Assembly (NCBI RefSeq): GCF_030816235.1
Contig: NZ_JAUSXT010000001.1
Location: 3,472,001 to 3,536,000, forward strand
Reading direction: 5' to 3'
Source: Microbacterium sp. W4I4
GTDB taxonomy: Bacteria > Actinomycetota > Actinomycetes > Actinomycetales > Microbacteriaceae
Length of the DNA: 64,000 bases
Part shown: in pieces, positions 61,502-64,000 of the stretch
Numbering within the stretch: position 1 is the stretch's first letter
Layout of the letters: each line of letters starts with the position of its first letter
Notes under the pieces: model-generated
Seen by the model: the letters and a program-made list of their open reading frames with translations, nothing else
The model's database searches: none
Told to the model about the DNA's origin: nothing
Translations under genes and position numbers: made by a program

Positions 61502-64000
61502 TTGGCACAAGGCAAGAAGCTCGTCATCGTCGAGTCCCCGACGAAGATGCGATCGATTCAGGGATACCTCGGCGACGGCTACGAAGTGCTGAGCTCCGTC
61601 GGGCACATCCGCGATCTCGCCGACAAGAAGGACATCCCCGCCGCCGACAAGCAGGCGTACGGGAAGTACTCCATCGACGTCGAGAACGACTTCGACCCCT
61701 ACTACGTGGTCTCGGATCGCAAGACCAAGACCGTCGCCGAACTGCGTCGCGCCGTCAAGACCGCCGACGAGGTCCTGCTCGCTACCGATGAGGACCGCGA
61801 AGGCGAGGCGATCGCCTGGCATCTGCTGGAGACCCTCAAGCCCAAGGTCCCCGTCAAGCGCATGGTCTTCCACGAGATCACCAAGGACGCGATCCAGGCC
61901 GCTGTCGGCCGCACGCGGGAACTCGACCTGGCGCTCGTCGACGCACAGGAGACCCGCCGCATCCTCGACCGCCTGTACGGCTGGGACATCTCGCCCGTGC
62001 TCTGGTACAAGGTCAAGTCGGGTCTGTCCGCCGGCCGCGTGCAGTCCGCCGCCACCCGCATGATCGTCGACCGTGAGCGCGAGCGCATGGCGTTCGTCTC
62101 CGCCGAGTACTGGGATGTCGAAGCCTCGGCATCCGCGACCGGGCAGGCCTTCGGCGTGCGCCTGGTGCGCGTCGACGGCGGTCAGCTCGCCCGTGGCACC
62201 GACTTCACCGACACCGGTGCGCTCAAGAAGGCCGTCGTCGTGCTCAGTGAAGCCGATGCCACCGCGCTCGCCGCGGCCATCGACGAGGCCGGTGCCGCGA
62301 CGGTCAGCAAGGTCGAGGCCAAGCCCGGCACCCGCAGCCCCTATGCGCCGTTCACCACCTCCACCATGCAGCAGGAGGCCGGGCGCAAGCTCTCGATGAG
62401 CGCCAAGCAGGCGATGAGCGCCGCCCAGCGCCTGTACGAGAAGGGGTACATCACTTATATGCGAACGGACTCGGTCTCGCTGAGCACGCAGGCCGTCCAG
62501 GCCGCGCGCAGCCAGGCCGTGGCCTTGTACGGCGATGCCGCCGTGCCGCTGAAGCCGCGCGTGTACAAGTCCAAGAGCAAGAACGCGCAGGAGGCGCACG
62601 AGGCGATCCGCCCGTCTGGTGAGACGTTCCGCACCCCGGCATCCGTCTCCTCCTCTCTCGACCGCGACGAGCAGCGCCTCTACGACCTGATCTGGAAGCG
62701 CACCGTCGCCAGCCAGATGTCGGATGCGAAGTACGAGACCACCACGGTGACGCTGGAGACCGTCGCCGACGGCAAGAAGGTCGAGTTCACGGCATCCGGA
62801 ACCGTCTACACCTTCAAGGGCTTCCTCGAGGCCTACGAAGAAGGACGCGACGAGAAGCGCAACGCGCAGGACTCCGCCGAGAACCAGTCGCTGCCCGCCG
62901 TCGCCGTCGGCGACGAGCTGGCGATGTCGGATGCCACGGCCAAGGGCCACCGCACCGCTCCGAAGCCCCGCTACACGGAGGCCTCGCTGGTGAAGGCGCT
63001 CGAGGAGCACGGCATCGGCCGCCCCTCGACCTTCGCGAGCATCATCGGAACCGTCATCGACCGCGGCTACGCCATCAAGCGCGGTCAGGCGCTGGTCCCG
63101 ACCTGGCTGTCCTTCAGCGTCGTGCGCCTGCTCGAGCAGCACTTCGCCGATCTGATCGACTACGACTTCACGGCAGCCCTCGAGGACGACCTCGACGCGA
63201 TCGCCCGCGGCGAGCAGAACCGGGTGGAATGGCTGAAGTCGTTCTACTACGGCTCGGACTCGCACGTCGGACTGCGGCAGGTCGTCGACAACCTCGGCGA
63301 GATCGACGCGCGCGCGCTGAACTCCACCCCCATCACCGACACCGCGACGCTCCGCTTCGGAAAGTACGGTCCCTACCTGGAGGTCGCCGACCCGGCGAAC
63401 CCCGACGACAAGCCGCGCATCGTCAACGTGCCGGAGGACCTTGCTCCCGACGAGCTGACCGCCGAGAAGGCGCAGGAGCTGATCGACGCTCCCGTCGCCG
63501 GCGACCGCGTGCTGGGCGAGAACCCCGAGAACGGCAAGGTGATCGTCGTCAAGGACGGCCGCTTCGGTCCGTACGTGCAGGAGAACGACCCGGTGTCCGA
63601 GGAGGACGCCGCGGTCGACACCGCCACCGGTGAGGTCGTGGACGCGCCGGCCAAGAAGAAGAGCACCAAGAAGGATGCCGCGCCCAAGCCGCGCACCGCA
63701 TCCCTCTTCCGCTCCATGTCGGTCGACACCATCGACCTCGACACCGCGCTGCAGCTGCTCAGCCTGCCGCGCGTGGTCGGCGCCGACCCGGAGTCCGGCG
63801 AGGAGATCACCGCCCAGAACGGCCGCTTCGGACCGTACCTGAAGAAGGGCGCTGACTCGCGGTCGCTGGAGAGCGAATCGCAGATCTTCGACGTCACGCT
63901 CGAGAAGGCACTCGAGATCTACGCGCAACCGAAGTACGGCGCCCGCAAGGCATCGAGCGCTCTCAAGGAGTTCGAGGCCGATCCGGTCAGCGGCAAGCCG
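61502..64000 (+). CDS. topA: DNA topoisomerase I TopA (3' end outside window)
   Basis: A type IA topoisomerase that relaxes negative supercoils; 833 codons are visible and the frame runs off the window end. It starts with TTG at 61502, 7 nt after AAAGGA, and opens with LVIVESPTKM. The Toprim acidic cluster is TDEDREGEAIAWHL, and the active tyrosine is Y319 in GYITYMRTDS. Several C-terminal repeat motifs appear (FGKYGPYLEV, GRFGPYVQEN, GRFGPYLKKG), as usual in actinobacteria, along with a Lys-rich stretch (KKKSTKKDAAPK). Confidence 0.97.
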   Translation, partial: MAQGKKLVIVESPTKMRSIQGYLGDGYEVLSSVGHIRDLADKKDIPAADKQAYGKYSIDVENDFDPYYVVSDRKTKTVAELRRAVKTADEVLLATDEDREGEAIAWHLLETLKPKVPVKRMVFHEITKDAIQAAVGRTRELDLALVDAQETRRILDRLYGWDISPVLWYKVKSGLSAGRVQSAATRMIVDRERERMAFVSAEYWDVEASASATGQAFGVRLVRVDGGQLARGTDFTDTGALKKAVVVLSEADATALAAAIDEAGAATVSKVEAKPGTRSPYAPFTTSTMQQEAGRKLSMSAKQAMSAAQRLYEKGYITYMRTDSVSLSTQAVQAARSQAVALYGDAAVPLKPRVYKSKSKNAQEAHEAIRPSGETFRTPASVSSSLDRDEQRLYDLIWKRTVASQMSDAKYETTTVTLETVADGKKVEFTASGTVYTFKGFLEAYEEGRDEKRNAQDSAENQSLPAVAVGDELAMSDATAKGHRTAPKPRYTEASLVKALEEHGIGRPSTFASIIGTVIDRGYAIKRGQALVPTWLSFSVVRLLEQHFADLIDYDFTAALEDDLDAIARGEQNRVEWLKSFYYGSDSHVGLRQVVDNLGEIDARALNSTPITDTATLRFGKYGPYLEVADPANPDDKPRIVNVPEDLAPDELTAEKAQELIDAPVAGDRVLGENPENGKVIVVKDGRFGPYVQENDPVSEEDAAVDTATGEVVDAPAKKKSTKKDAAPKPRTASLFRSMSVDTIDLDTALQLLSLPRVVGADPESGEEITAQNGRFGPYLKKGADSRSLESESQIFDVTLEKALEIYAQPKYGARKASSALKEFEADPVSGKP

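Overview
The window looks like chromosomal DNA of a high-GC actinobacterium, most likely of the family Microbacteriaceae (Microbacterium-like). The reasons are the very high GC at third codon positions, many GTG and some TTG starts, dense ATGA/GTGA overlaps between genes, a small SRP RNA of actinobacterial type, a compact Tad pilus locus beside topA, a dnaX-recR-lysC-asd neighbourhood, and a DUF222/HNH gene followed by CCCTTCGACAGGCTCAGG repeats. The genus is inference.

Layout. 1-6234: a sugar-type ABC importer (5'-truncated binding protein and two permeases) in one operon with a PLP sulfur-amino-acid enzyme, a PfkB kinase and a nucleoside hydrolase. 6259-7146: tRNA uridine hydroxylase TrhO. 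7253-11647 (minus): MoxR ATPase, DUF58 and transglutaminase-like trio. 11715-16073: a helicase with a predicted membrane hairpin, the 4.5S SRP RNA, a rhomboid protease and a coupled membrane-anchored lytic-transglycosylase-like protein. 16184-17584: a DUF222/HNH gene. 17703-31619: a molybdenum region with genes for the whole cofactor pathway (moaA, moaC, moaD, moaE, moaB/mog, moeA, moeB, mobA), a molybdate importer (modABC), a HTH-TOBE regulator, fdhD, a YdeP-like formate dehydrogenase and an OFA-family transporter. 31674-35000: pta and a frameshifted ackA. 35104-38370: beta-phosphoglucomutase and a GH65 disaccharide phosphorylase. 38499-45972: dnaX, recR, an EamA transporter, lysC, a GNAT protein and asd. 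46093-50295: mqo, thymidine kinase, and an lldR-lldD L-lactate operon with textbook operators. 50445-58116: a HAD phosphatase, tRNA-Pro, a metallophosphoesterase, a class A PBP with PASTA domains, a small DUF4177-like protein, a RidA protein and acetyl-CoA synthetase. 58489-61393: a reduced Tad locus. 61502-64000: topA, cut by the window end.

How the parts work together. The Mo region is self-contained: ModABC brings in molybdate, the moa/moe/mob products build bis-MGD cofactor, FdhD prepares the dehydrogenase, and the OFA carrier may move formate or oxalate. Pta/AckA, Acs, LldD and Mqo together outline acetate, lactate and malate use. The first operon pairs carbohydrate or nucleoside uptake with a C-S enzyme, which is an unusual mix.

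Regulatory signals are unusually readable here. At least ten coding genes have a TANNNT -10 element exactly 6 nt before the start codon, and two more have it 7 nt before, which predicts leaderless mRNAs. Palindromic operators can be seen in front of lldR, the HTH-TOBE regulator and the formate dehydrogenase. Several intergenic gaps hold long compound inverted repeats. Three of these share GCCCGTCTAT-type ends (one arm has a single substitution) but have different centres. No CRISPR array, prophage or insertion sequence was seen.
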